DNA of 64,000 bases, taken from the NCBI GenBank assembly GCA_022843175.1, contig JALHOE010000009.1, positions 25,186 to 89,185 on the forward strand. Reading direction: 5' to 3'. This document shows, in pieces, positions 8,676-17,268 of this stretch (position 1 is its first letter; the number at the start of each line of letters is the position of its first letter). The DNA is from Deltaproteobacteria bacterium. Lineage in GTDB: Bacteria; Myxococcota_A; Polyangia; Polyangiales; JADJMO01. The notes under the pieces were generated by a model. That model made no database searches and was not told where the DNA came from. It was given only the letters and a program-made list of their open reading frames with translations. Made by a program: the position numbers and the translations under genes.

Positions 8676-9119
8676 ATGCGCCAAACAAACCACGAACACG
8701 ATGACGACAGCCCGGTGATCTCCTTTCGCATCGAGGAGGGTGCCCGGGTGCTCGTCGTCGACGATGACGAGGGGATGCGCGAGATGCTCTCGGATACTTT
8801 GCGTGAGGAGGGCTACGAAGTGCACCTCGCGTCCTCGGGCTCGGCGCTGCTCGAGGTCGTTGAAGACGGGACCGACAAAGGCTCGAGCTTCGACCTGATC
8901 ATCACCGACGTCCGCATGCCGGGGATGGACGGCTTCACCGCGCTCGATCGCCTCCGCGCGCGAGGCTGCGCCATCCCGGCCATCGTCATGACCGCGTTCC
9001 CGGATGCGCCGACTGTGGCGCGCGGCCGCGAGCTCGGGTGTGTCTTGCTCGAGAAGCCGTTCCCGCTCGAGCACGCGAGCCGCGCGGCGCTCGAGGTCCT
9101 CCTTCGCCGCGCATCATGA
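8676..9119 (+). CDS. Single-domain response regulator
   Basis: A 147-residue CheY-like receiver. The acidic pair and switch residues are intact: 'VLVVDDDEGMREML' at ~28-41, phospho-acceptor in 'LIITDVRMPGMDG', the Thr of 'VMTAF', and the Lys of 'LLEKPF'. There is no DNA-binding or enzymatic output domain, so it probably acts through protein contacts or as a phosphate relay. The start at 8676 is chosen because upstream sequence in frame is Arg-rich and unlike the family. The stop overlaps the start of the adjacent histidine kinase (ATGA), a strong sign of a cognate pair. Confidence 0.9.
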   Translation: MRQTNHEHDDDSPVISFRIEEGARVLVVDDDEGMREMLSDTLREEGYEVHLASSGSALLEVVEDGTDKGSSFDLIITDVRMPGMDGFTALDRLRARGCAIPAIVMTAFPDAPTVARGRELGCVLLEKPFPLEHASRAALEVLLRRAS

Positions 9120-10465
9120 AGCTAGCCTGGCGCCTCACATTCGCCCTGAACCTTGGCGCCGCCGCGTTCTGGAGCGCGCATGAGTGGGAGCGGGAGCGGC
9201 GCGAACGGGCGGCGTTCGTCGCGGATGTCGAGCGAGACCACCGCGACCTCGGCGTGGCGATCACGGCTACCTGGAACGGTAGGGTCGAAGACCTCCGGAC
9301 CGCCGCCGACAGGATCGCCCGCTCACGCGAGGGTTTGGCCATCGCGGTCCTGCCTCCCGGCGCCGCACGCAAGACGCCGGACGGCTCAGGCCATGTGAGC
9401 TACATCCCGATCCAGCACGGCGGCGCCGACGTCGCGCTTCTCGAGATCACCGAGAAGGTCGATTGGCACCGGACCGTCATCGGCACGCTGAGGCGCGAGG
9501 CTGTCATCGCCCTGTGCGCGATGTTGATCTTCTTCTTCGCGTTGACCGCTGTTCTCAGTGAGCGCCTCGTGGGGCGGCCCACGCGTGCGCTTGTCGACCG
9601 AACGCGTCGCATCGGCGAGGGAGATCTCGCACCGGCCAATGACAAGCCGAGTCCGGACGAGCTCGGCGAGCTATCCCGCGCGATCGACGACATGCGGCAT
9701 AAGCTGGCCGAGACCGGTCACGCGCTCGCGAGGACGTCCCTCGCGCACTCGTCGGCGATCACCCAGCTCCGTCACGCGGATCGATTGAGCACGGTCGGCA
9801 AGTTGGCTGCTGGGATCGCGCACGAGCTCGGGACCCCGCTCAACGTCATTACCGGACGCGCCTCGTTCCTCGCGCGCGCGACCGAGCCCGCGGACGTGCA
9901 ACGCCAGGCCGGGGCGATCACGGAGGCTGCCGAGAGAATGAGCCGCCTCGTGAAGCAACTCCTTTCGTTCGCACGCCGCAACGAACCGAAGCTCCGCGCG
10001 CAGACGGTCTGGCCCGTGGTCCAGCGCGCAACGGCGTTCGTCGAGCCGCTCGCGCGCAAACGAGGCGTGACGATCGAGGGCCACTGCGAGGCCGCCGACG
10101 TGGAGGCGGAGATCGACGGCGCGCAGATAGAACAGGTCCTGACCAACCTCTTGATGAACGCGATCCAGGCCAGCGCTCCGACATCGCGCATCGAGGTCCG
10201 CGCGACGGCGGACGCGACTTCCATCTCGATCGCGGTTCAAGACCGAGGCGAGGGGATCTCGGAGGCCGAGATCGCGAAGGTCTTCGACCCCTTCTACACG
10301 ACCAAGGACGTCGGCGAGGGCACCGGGCTCGGACTGTCGGTCGCGCGAGGGATCGCGGAGGACCACGGCGGCACGATCGCGCTCGTGAGCAAACGGGGTG
10401 CTGGGACGACGGCGACGCTGAAGCTACCGAAACGCCCGATCGACGGTTCGCGCCCTGCACCGTGA
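9116..10465 (+). CDS. Sensor histidine kinase with HAMP domain
   Basis: A 449-residue membrane kinase. There is an N-terminal helix at ~4-20, a periplasmic segment of about 110 residues, a second membrane helix ('VIALCAMLIFFFALTAVL') and a HAMP linker ('RLVGRPTRALVDRTRRIG'). The H box is 'AAGIAHELGTPLNVITG', the N box 'NLLMNAIQAS', G1 'VQDRGEGI', the F box 'VFDPFYTTK' and G2 'GEGTGLGLSVARG'. The H box with 'HELGTPL' is of the NtrB/HPK4 type. It is coupled to the receiver gene just upstream (ATGA overlap). The signal sensed is unknown; envelope or redox stress would fit the neighbourhood, but that is inference. Confidence 0.94.
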   Translation: MKLAWRLTFALNLGAAAFWSAHEWERERRERAAFVADVERDHRDLGVAITATWNGRVEDLRTAADRIARSREGLAIAVLPPGAARKTPDGSGHVSYIPIQHGGADVALLEITEKVDWHRTVIGTLRREAVIALCAMLIFFFALTAVLSERLVGRPTRALVDRTRRIGEGDLAPANDKPSPDELGELSRAIDDMRHKLAETGHALARTSLAHSSAITQLRHADRLSTVGKLAAGIAHELGTPLNVITGRASFLARATEPADVQRQAGAITEAAERMSRLVKQLLSFARRNEPKLRAQTVWPVVQRATAFVEPLARKRGVTIEGHCEAADVEAEIDGAQIEQVLTNLLMNAIQASAPTSRIEVRATADATSISIAVQDRGEGISEAEIAKVFDPFYTTKDVGEGTGLGLSVARGIAEDHGGTIALVSKRGAGTTATLKLPKRPIDGSRPAP

Positions 10466-10503
10466 CCCGGGATGCGGGCACGCCTTTTGGAGAACACGTC
10501 GGC

Positions 10504-10989
10504 ATGGTCAAGCAACTGTTCGTCGCGCTGGCTGCGTCGGTCACTCTCGCGTGCGTGCCCGCCATTGACCGACCTCCGGAATCTCCCGCGCCGCGCGCAC
10601 CGGAGACACATCACCTCGCATGGTGGCTCGGCGTCCAGGCAACGCGCGCCTCGTTCGGCGTGGCACCCAGCATGTCGGTGCGCTGCCCGGATGCCGCCTC
10701 CGAGGCCCCAATCGGGTCCGAGACCTGGTGGAAAGACGTCGTCGCGGGCCTCGCGGCGTGTGAGCGGGCGGGGGTCCTCGCGCCGTACGACATCGTTCTG
10801 CACGTGCATCTCCACGAGGAGCCCTCGCCGGCGCTTCGCCGGTACGTCGGCGACATCGCGCGGACCATCGAGCACGCGCTCGACGCGGAGGCGGTGGATG
10901 CCGCAGTGCGCGCCCATTACGCGATCACCCCCGAGCGGCCGGTCACTCACCGCGTCACCATCGACCTGGCTCTCGAGCCGACGGAGTGA
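10504..10989 (+). CDS. Lipoprotein of the local 'ETHHxAWWLG' paralogue family
   Basis: A 161-residue protein starting 'MVKQLFVALAASVTLAC', a clear lipoprotein signal. The mature part carries 'ETHHLAWWLGVQATRASFG', 'VRCPDAASEA', 'SETWWKDVVAGLAACE', 'RRYVGDIARTIEHAL' and ends 'VTIDLALEPTE'. A paralogue at 19302-19778 keeps the same blocks in the same order. A GTG at 10462 overlaps the kinase stop (GTGA) but would put 14 residues ahead of the signal. It follows the kinase directly, so it may belong to that unit, for example as an envelope partner of the sensor. No named domain is recognised. Confidence 0.75.
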   Translation: MVKQLFVALAASVTLACVPAIDRPPESPAPRAPETHHLAWWLGVQATRASFGVAPSMSVRCPDAASEAPIGSETWWKDVVAGLAACERAGVLAPYDIVLHVHLHEEPSPALRRYVGDIARTIEHALDAEAVDAAVRAHYAITPERPVTHRVTIDLALEPTE

Positions 10990-11124
10990 TGCGTCTATCG
11001 ATCGGATTCCCTGATCGCGGGCACCGGCCGTGCTTTCTGATATGCGCCGACCCGCCGTTGCGATTCTCCACACCTGGTGAGGCAATCGTGGCGGAACGCC
11101 ACGCGCTCGACGCTCGCTAGACCG

Positions 11125-12021
11125 TCACCCGAGGTCGGAGGTGAATCGCTCGGGCCGCGAGATCAGCACGTCGCATGGGGCGTGCGCGAGAATCCAGTTC
11201 GCAGTCGAGCCGAACAAGAGACGCTCGACCCCGCTGCGAGCGTGCGTGCCGAGGACGACGAGGTCAGCGTGTCGCGCGCGGATTTCCCGGACGATAACGG
11301 AACATGCACCGCCGTTGCGGAACGTCAGAACCCATCGCCGCGCAGGCTCCGGTAGAAGGGCCTCGATCGCGGCACGGCGGCTGTCGGCGAACTCACGACG
11401 GAGCTCTCTTCCCTTGCCCGCAGGCGGGACCGCGGCGTTCGTGAAGGGGCGTTGTTGAGCGTGAATCACGCGCATCGTGACGGCTGGACGAACGACCAGG
11501 CACGCCGTATCGAGCACCGCGGCGGACGCGTCGCAGAGGTCGACCGCGACGAGCGGAAGCTCGTACGGCCAACACGGCGCGCGATTCACAACCAGGACCG
11601 GCGTGCTGCCGGTGCGAATGACGCTGTCGGCCGTCGCGCCAATGCGAGAGCCGGCGGCGGGGCGGCCCCCGACCACCGTGAGGTCGGCCCGGTACAATCG
11701 CGCAGCGCGCACAATCGCCGCGGGTGCATCACCGGCCACAACCTCCACATCGACATCGACGCCGACTCGAGACGTCAGTTCGCGTCGTCCCTGCTCGAGG
11801 CGCGCGCGTGCATCGGAGGCTTCGTCGGGAGCGCTGCTCGACGCGACGTGCAGCAGGAGAACCGACGCGTTGCCCGCAAGTGGAAGCATGGATGCTCGCT
11901 CGATCGCCGAGCTGGAAGCGATGGAGAAGTCTGTTGCTACGACGAGACGCCGAAGCTCCGGCAGCGGGAACCTGCGTCGCGCGACAGGCGTTGATGCGGC
12001 GCGTGTATTTGAACTCGACAT
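11125..12021 (-). CDS. Tandem universal stress protein (UspA-UspA)
   Basis: A cytoplasmic protein of 298 residues with two UspA-type alpha/beta domains. Domain 1 starts at 'LRRLVVATDFSIASSSAIE' and ends 'SVIRTGSTPVLVVNRAP'. Domain 2 runs from 'LPLVAVDLCDASAAVLDTA' to 'GSTANWILAHAPCDVLISR', with the ATP-site signature 'VVLGTHARSGVERLLFGS' (G-2x-G-9x-G(S/T)). Domain 1 has the weaker 'VVGGRPAAGSRIGATADSV'. The ATG at 12021 has GGGAG close upstream. A GTG at 12108 overlaps the stop of the CBS gene (GTGA) and would add 29 residues. Tandem Usp proteins commonly accompany hypoxia or respiratory-stress regulons, consistent with the CBS gene and cytochromes nearby. Confidence 0.9.
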   Translation of the reverse strand: MSSSNTRAASTPVARRRFPLPELRRLVVATDFSIASSSAIERASMLPLAGNASVLLLHVASSSAPDEASDARARLEQGRRELTSRVGVDVDVEVVAGDAPAAIVRAARLYRADLTVVGGRPAAGSRIGATADSVIRTGSTPVLVVNRAPCWPYELPLVAVDLCDASAAVLDTACLVVRPAVTMRVIHAQQRPFTNAAVPPAGKGRELRREFADSRRAAIEALLPEPARRWVLTFRNGGACSVIVREIRARHADLVVLGTHARSGVERLLFGSTANWILAHAPCDVLISRPERFTSDLG

Positions 12022-12104
12022 CACTCCCGGCATCGCAACCGCTGTTCCAACCCACGCCGCGATCCGTCGCGGTCGGCCGATGACGGCGCCGCGGGTTGCA
12101 CGGG

Positions 12105-12530
12105 TCACCGCAGCTCGGACGCATCGACGGCGCGCTCGATCCCATCGCCGAGATCCTTCAGCTCACGGGCGAGCAGCTGGACCAGGTCGTCGTGCGTGAC
12201 GATGGCAACGAGACGACCGCGCTCGTCGACCAACGGCAACCTTCGCGTGCCGGCCAACCGGATTTCGCGCAACATGGTCGGAATCGCTGCCGTCGCCGGG
12301 GCCGTGACCGGCGCGGGCGTCATGACGGCAGCGACCTCCGTCGTGGTGGCCAGGCTCTCTGCGACCACCCGAAGCGCGAGATCGCGGTCGGTCACGATCC
12401 CGATCGGTCGCTCGTCGCGCACGATGACGACGCAACCGACGTGATGCGCGCGCATAATCTGCGCCACCTCGGCGACGGTGGCACTGGGACTCGCGGTGAT
12501 GACTGGGGTCGTGGCGATGTGGTCGGTCAT
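12105..12530 (-). CDS. CBS-pair domain protein
   Basis: A 141-residue protein consisting of two CBS motifs and little else. The first spans ~8-55 ('VAEVAQIMRAHHVGCVVIV', 'GIVTDRDLALRV') and the second ~70-125 ('RRLPLVDERGRLVAIVTHDDL'). The '(I/V)VT(D/H)(R/D)DL' ends are the usual adenosyl-ligand contacts. Stand-alone CBS pairs bind AMP, ATP, NAD or S-adenosylmethionine and regulate partner proteins. It is upstream of the tandem Usp gene and divergent from another Usp gene across an 89-bp gap (12531-12619), which must hold both promoters. A role as an energy- or redox-state sensor is inferred. Confidence 0.92.
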   Translation of the reverse strand: MTDHIATTPVITASPSATVAEVAQIMRAHHVGCVVIVRDERPIGIVTDRDLALRVVAESLATTTEVAAVMTPAPVTAPATAAIPTMLREIRLAGTRRLPLVDERGRLVAIVTHDDLVQLLARELKDLGDGIERAVDASELR

Positions 12531-12619
12531 GGCTGCCTCGGACAGCGGCCGTTGCGAGCGGTATGCCGTGCCCGCGCGCGCGCCGCGGCGGGTGTGCCGC
12601 TTGCACGCAGCGTCCTCCC

Positions 12620-13141
12620 ATGGAGAAGCGCGTGCGCCGCTACGTGGTCGGCCTCGACGACGATCTGGGTCTTGCCGCTCTCGACCGCGCCGTCTCCACC
12701 GCGGTCGCGAGCGATGCCGAGGTCCACGCGGTTTTCGTTCAGGCCGAAGTCACAGATCTGGCGCGCCTCGTTGCGAACTCGTCGCCACCGAGCATGGAGC
12801 GCGGGCTCGAACGCCTGGTGCCGCTCGTAAGAGAACGCGTCGCGCGGCTCGGACCGCGTGCACCGGTCGTGATCGTGCACGGGGTCGTGGGAAGCGCAGC
12901 CGACGCCCTCGTTGCGTGCGCGGCGGTGTTGGACGCGGAGATGATTTTCGTCGGGACGCATCGACGCACCGGGATCAGCCGCCTGGTTCGGGGGTCGGTC
13001 GCGGAGCAGGTGGTGCGGTCGGCGGGTTGCCCCGTCACCGTCGTACGGGGGCGAGCCCACGACCTCTCCGCTCGATGGCCCGCCCTTCATCGGCAAGTCG
13101 GCGTGTGCGGGCGCCCGACGAACGGCGGCAGCACGGCCTGA
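12620..13141 (+). CDS. Universal stress protein, single domain
   Basis: A 173-residue UspA-family protein from the ATG at 12620. It begins 'MEKRVRRYVVGLDDDLGLA' and carries the nucleotide-site signature 'FVGTHRRTGISRLVRGSVAEQV' (the G-x2-G-x9-GS pattern), ending the domain with 'AGCPVTVVRG'. A polar tail of about 25 residues follows. It is transcribed away from the CBS/tandem-Usp unit and lies immediately before the first multiheme cytochrome gene (37 bp), so the two could share a transcript. ATP binding is likely from the intact glycine motif; its function is otherwise unknown. Confidence 0.88.
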   Translation: MEKRVRRYVVGLDDDLGLAALDRAVSTAVASDAEVHAVFVQAEVTDLARLVANSSPPSMERGLERLVPLVRERVARLGPRAPVVIVHGVVGSAADALVACAAVLDAEMIFVGTHRRTGISRLVRGSVAEQVVRSAGCPVTVVRGRAHDLSARWPALHRQVGVCGRPTNGGSTA

Positions 13142-13177
13142 CCCTCGAGTTCGTGGTAGAGGCAAGCCCCGTCACGC

Positions 13178-14593
13178 ATGGAAGCACGCCAGACCAGCCG
13201 ACCGAGGGATGCGACACCGCGCCGCGTCCGCGCACGCCCAAACTCGATCGCGCGAGCAGCGTCGCTCGCCATCCTCGTCGCTGCAGGGATGGCTGGTTGC
13301 GCCTCCGAGCGCGCCCCCCTCGAACCCTCGTATCGCGACAACATTGCTGCGCTCGTGGCGGCGCGCTGCACGTCGTGCCATTCGGGCGACGCGCCTGCTG
13401 GCGCTCTGCGACTGGTGTCGTACCTCGATCTAATCGGCTGCGCGAATGGCGAGCCGCTTACGCTGGGCGCCGATCCGAAGCTGCTGCGCGCGCTCGAAAG
13501 TCCGTCGCATGCGAGTGTGATCGACACGAAACCGCGCCTCGCTCAATGGCTCGCGCGCGGAGCGCCCCTCTCCAACGGCGGAGTGCATCCACCCGACTTC
13601 GTCGACCCGCGGTCCGCAGCGGCACATGGCCGCTTCCTACGTGACCGCCGCTGGAAGCCGATGCTCGACCTCAAGGACGCCGACGCGTGTGGGAAGTGCC
13701 ATGCGGGAACGCCGGCGAGCGGCGCGTCGATGGCGCCCGGCGCGACGACGTGCACGTCGTGTCACACGGAGTCGGTTCTCGCATGCAACACCTGCCACGG
13801 CGCGGCGGAGGCGTATCCGCCGAGGGACGCCTGCTTCTTCCCCGGCGAGAAGGCGGGCGCGCATGCCGCGCATGCGGAGCCGAGCGCGTCGGCGCCGGCC
13901 GGCGTTCCGTGTGCGGGCTGCCACCCGGTGCCGACCGACGGGCGCCCCGCCGGCGCACACGGCGATGGCGGCGCGCAGGTATATCTCGCGAGCGGCAGCT
14001 TCAACGCGACGACGAAGACGTGCACGACGACGTGCCACGCAGGCACCGGCGCGCTGCGGCCGACGCCGAACTGGACCGACGGGAAGATGGCGTGCGGCGA
14101 TTGCCACGCGGCACCGCCGCCAGCGCATCCGGCAGGGGCTTGTGCGAACTGTCACTCGCCTCTCCTGCACGTCAATGGGCGACTCGATCTCGGCGACGGC
14201 AGCGGCAAGTGCGGAGCGTGCCACGGCGTGGCCGACGATCCACGACCGAAGACGGCCGCGCACGGCAAGCACGCCTTCGACTGCAACACCTGTCACGCGG
14301 TCGACGCCAAGCATCCCGATGGGATGTTGAGCGTCCGCTTGCTGGGCCTGGCCGCGAAGGGTGGGCGCGCCCCGGTGTACGACGCAGCGACCAAGACCTG
14401 CACCAGCACGTATTGTCACGACCTCGCGGGGGGAAGCCATCGCACCCCGAAGTGGAGCGAGACGCTCACGGGGTGCAACGCTTGTCACTCCTCGCCGCCG
14501 CCTCCGCCGCACACGACGAGCGTCGGGTGTGGGACGGCGAGGTGTCATCTCGATGTCGCCGGCAAGCACGTGAACGGCGCCATCGATCTCTGA
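13178..14593 (+). CDS. Multiheme c-type cytochrome lipoprotein with CxxxxCH sites (13 haem sites)
   Basis: A 471-residue exported cytochrome. A long basic n-region leads to a hydrophobic stretch and lipobox 'AAGMAGC' at ~35-41. I count ten CxxCH sites plus one CxxxCH ('CTTTCH') and two CxxxxCH ('CTSTYCH', 'CGTARCH'). The 'TKTCT...CH' blocks paired with CxxCH match the CxxxxCH/CxxCH repeat family of Geobacter-type outer-surface cytochromes. The first CxxCH ('CTSCHSG') lies in a segment resembling a planctomycete-type cytochrome C domain (residues ~50-150). It converges on the 27-heme gene with 6 bp between stops, so it is a separate transcript in the same electron-transfer locus. A cell-surface or periplasmic-face location follows from the lipobox. 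Confidence 0.9.
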   Translation: MEARQTSRPRDATPRRVRARPNSIARAASLAILVAAGMAGCASERAPLEPSYRDNIAALVAARCTSCHSGDAPAGALRLVSYLDLIGCANGEPLTLGADPKLLRALESPSHASVIDTKPRLAQWLARGAPLSNGGVHPPDFVDPRSAAAHGRFLRDRRWKPMLDLKDADACGKCHAGTPASGASMAPGATTCTSCHTESVLACNTCHGAAEAYPPRDACFFPGEKAGAHAAHAEPSASAPAGVPCAGCHPVPTDGRPAGAHGDGGAQVYLASGSFNATTKTCTTTCHAGTGALRPTPNWTDGKMACGDCHAAPPPAHPAGACANCHSPLLHVNGRLDLGDGSGKCGACHGVADDPRPKTAAHGKHAFDCNTCHAVDAKHPDGMLSVRLLGLAAKGGRAPVYDAATKTCTSTYCHDLAGGSHRTPKWSETLTGCNACHSSPPPPPHTTSVGCGTARCHLDVAGKHVNGAIDL

Positions 14594-14599
14594 CCGCGT

Positions 14600-16237
14600 C
14601 TATCGGAAGATGTGGCAGCCCTTGCAGCTGGTCGCACCGGGCATGTGATCGACTTGCTTGGTGTGGCAGGTGCCGGTGCACGTTGCCCGATCGGACTTGG
14701 TGGGCGCGTGACCGCTGTGACAGCTCTGGCAGGTCGTGTGTTTTGCGTGGAGCGCTGGAAGCTTGGTGTGGCAGGAGCCGCAGCTTGGCGGTGCGGCGAC
14801 GCCGCTCGGTCCGTGGGGGCGGTGGCAGGTCGCACACGAGAGCGTCGAGTGTTGCGTCTTCGGCTTGTCTGCGTGGCAGGACGCGCACGTCTTCGCGACC
14901 GTGCCCGTGTGGCTCGTGTGACAGGAGTTGCACTTGCCATGGCCCTTCGGCGCGGACGTGGCTTCCTTGTCGTGGCAGTTGCTGCAGGCGACGTCCTTGG
15001 CGGGCGCGTGCGCGGAGCCGTGGCATCCGATGCAGTTGTTGTGACCGACTGCGGTCGTCACCTTGGCGTGGCACGTGGCGCACGCCGGGGCCTTGAACTC
15101 GTGCTGCGCATGGCACTTGTTGCAGGCGACGCCGGCGTGCAGCTTCGTGTCGATTGGCGCGGTCTTGTGGCAGGAGGTGCAGGTCGCGACGGTGATGTTT
15201 GCGGTCGGATGGGGCGCATGACAGCCGTTGCACGTTCCCGACGCGACGCCGGGGTGCTTCGTTGCGATCTTGTCGTGGCACTTGTTGCAGGACGGCTTGT
15301 TCGTGGGGGCGTGGACGTCGTGGCAGCTCGTGCACTTGTCGTGCGCTGCGATGCGCGCGGCGCCGAGCGCTTCGTGGTCCTTGTGACAGCTCCCACACGC
15401 GCTCGCCGCACCCAGGGGTGCGTGAGGCGCGTGGCATGAGGTGCAGTTGCCGTGACCCTTCACGGTCGCGACGGCGGTCTTCGGCGCGTGACACGTAGAG
15501 CAAGCCTGCTTCGCGCTCACCTCGTGCGGGGCGTGGCACGTCGTGCAGGCCGGGTGGCCTTTTTGCTTCACGACGGGCGGCGTCGTCGCGTGGCACGGCG
15601 CGCAGTTGTTCTTGGCGTCGGCCGCCGCGCTGTGCGGGGCGTGACAAGTGGTGCACGTCTGGGAGGTGGCCGGACCGTCCGCATCGCGCAGCTCGGACGC
15701 GACGTCCGGTACGACCATTGCGTCGCCGGCGTTGACGATCCGGGCTGCGCCATGCTGGGCGCTCACGTTGGCGTGACAGCTGGTGCAGCGCGCGTTGATC
15801 GTCTTCGGCTCGCCATGCGGCGCGTGGCAGCTCGTGCACGGCGAGCTCGCGCCGCCGTGATGCTTCTTCTCGTTGGCGTGGCAATCGAGGCAACCCGGAG
15901 CGACGGCGCCGTCCTGCATGGAGAACGAATGACATGTAATGCAGGTGGTCGGCTTCTGAGCGCTGCCCTGATGGTGCCGCTTGGCCTTGTCGTCGTGGCA
16001 CTTTGCGCACGGCGCTGCGCCGGGTGACTTGAAGCCCTCTGTGTCGGTGTGACAGTCGGCGCACGCGACCACGTGCCCGTCGGCAGCCTTCTTTCCGAGG
16101 TGCGCGGCGTGGCCCGGTGTCGCGCGCGCGCCGCTCCAGGTGGTGGGGACCTCGGTCGGTGCCGGCGGCGAGCCGCGGTCGCACGCTGCGACCAGGGCGC
16201 CGACGAATACCGCCACGACGAGTAACCACCGGGTCAT
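14600..16237 (-). CDS. 27-heme c-type cytochrome lipoprotein
   Basis: A 545-residue exported lipoprotein (signal 'LLVVAVFVGALVAAC', Cys ~19). I count 26 CxxCH sites and one CxxxCH ('CTGTCH') by reading, about one haem per 20 residues. Many repeats have the form 'CTSCHAPH' or 'CNKCHD', with extra His residues that can serve as the sixth axial ligands. Such haem density leaves almost no room for a catalytic domain, so an elongated molecular wire is the natural reading. Its ATG overlaps the stop of the 13-heme gene upstream (ATGA), which in turn overlaps the porin gene. By analogy with porin-cytochrome complexes of metal-reducing bacteria it would be the outer-surface partner, though which of the two cytochromes faces outward is inference. 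Confidence 0.93.
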   Translation of the reverse strand: MTRWLLVVAVFVGALVAACDRGSPPAPTEVPTTWSGARATPGHAAHLGKKAADGHVVACADCHTDTEGFKSPGAAPCAKCHDDKAKRHHQGSAQKPTTCITCHSFSMQDGAVAPGCLDCHANEKKHHGGASSPCTSCHAPHGEPKTINARCTSCHANVSAQHGAARIVNAGDAMVVPDVASELRDADGPATSQTCTTCHAPHSAAADAKNNCAPCHATTPPVVKQKGHPACTTCHAPHEVSAKQACSTCHAPKTAVATVKGHGNCTSCHAPHAPLGAASACGSCHKDHEALGAARIAAHDKCTSCHDVHAPTNKPSCNKCHDKIATKHPGVASGTCNGCHAPHPTANITVATCTSCHKTAPIDTKLHAGVACNKCHAQHEFKAPACATCHAKVTTAVGHNNCIGCHGSAHAPAKDVACSNCHDKEATSAPKGHGKCNSCHTSHTGTVAKTCASCHADKPKTQHSTLSCATCHRPHGPSGVAAPPSCGSCHTKLPALHAKHTTCQSCHSGHAPTKSDRATCTGTCHTKQVDHMPGATSCKGCHIFR

Positions 16238-17268
16238 GGCGTGTGACAGAGCCGACAGGGCTCGTCCTTCGTCTTGTCCTTGGTGCTCGAGAACGTGGGT
16301 CCGTGCGGGCTCCCGCCGGGCGCACCGACCTTATGACAGCCAACACACAACATCTCGCCCGCGCCGCCGTGACAGCTCGCGCATGAGACCGGATCGAGCC
16401 GCGCGGCCTGTCCGTGAAGGCCGCCCACGGCGCGGACCCACCCCGGCGGGTGCGGGGTCGGCACGCCCTTCTTCGCGGCGACGTTGCGATCGACGTGACA
16501 CCCGAGGCACGAGCTCTCGCTGTGACAGGTAACGCACAGCGCGGGTTGGGCGCGCGCCTCATCCGGGTGGCGGGCCATGAAGTTTCCCGGGTGTAACCGG
16601 GAGAGCGTCGGCGATTCGATTGCGAGCTTCCACGGCAGCACCGCCGTCGTCGCGCCATGACAGACATCGCAGGACGACTGGCTGTGGCAGGTCGCACAGA
16701 GATCGCGCGAAGAGGCCGCGCGGACGCCGTGCTCGCGGAGGAAGTCGCCCTCGTGCACGATGTGGCTCGACGGCTTGATGTGCTCCGACGGCAGATCGTG
16801 GTGGCAGCTGTCGCAGTCGCGGACCTTGAATTGGTCCTTGTGTTGGTGACACGTGAAGCACTGGGCCATCGGTGGCCGGCGCGTCTCGCTGTCGGGCTGA
16901 CCGGCGGCCGCATGGCACGGCACGCACTGGCCGGTCACCTTGGCCATGTGACCCTGATGGGAGAAGCGGAGGAACTTCCGCGCGGCGAACGCGCCCTCGC
17001 GCGCCGGCGGCGTGCCGTGGCAATCGTTGCAGGCGCGCGTGTCGTGCGGCTTCTGATGGCAGCTCGTGCACGTCGCCGTCGTCGGGATGTGGAGCGGTCC
17101 GTCGTCGCCGGTCTTGTCGATATCGGCGTGACAGCTCACACACGAGACGCCGGCGAGCGCGTGCCGCTTGTGCTCGAAAGGGCGACCCTGATCCTTCTTC
17201 TTGAGGCCGAGCACGCCCGCGCACGCGGCAACGCTCATCGATGCGAACAGCAAGATCGCTGGCCTCAT
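16234..17268 (-). CDS. 13-heme c-type cytochrome lipoprotein
   Basis: A 344-residue exported cytochrome starting 'MRPAILLFASMSVAACAG', with a lipobox at 'SVAAC'. Thirteen canonical CxxCH sites are present, including the closely spaced pairs 'CATCHSQSSCDVCHG' and 'CVTCHSESSCLGCH'. The ATG at 17268 is chosen because it gives the signal peptide and overlaps the porin stop (ATGA at 17265-17268); an in-frame extension to 17508 is Arg-rich and not credible. Sitting between the porin and the 27-heme gene, it is the candidate periplasmic-side or pore-plug cytochrome of the conduit. 'FEHKRHALAGVSCVSCH' is typical of cytochrome c3/c7-like haem sites. Confidence 0.92.
   Translation of the reverse strand: MRPAILLFASMSVAACAGVLGLKKKDQGRPFEHKRHALAGVSCVSCHADIDKTGDDGPLHIPTTATCTSCHQKPHDTRACNDCHGTPPAREGAFAARKFLRFSHQGHMAKVTGQCVPCHAAAGQPDSETRRPPMAQCFTCHQHKDQFKVRDCDSCHHDLPSEHIKPSSHIVHEGDFLREHGVRAASSRDLCATCHSQSSCDVCHGATTAVLPWKLAIESPTLSRLHPGNFMARHPDEARAQPALCVTCHSESSCLGCHVDRNVAAKKGVPTPHPPGWVRAVGGLHGQAARLDPVSCASCHGGAGEMLCVGCHKVGAPGGSPHGPTFSSTKDKTKDEPCRLCHTP

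Noticed and set aside
6520..8718. 732-residue plus-strand frame across the MurF-like gene
   Set aside because: Antisense to recognisable Mur ligase motifs, low-complexity composition.
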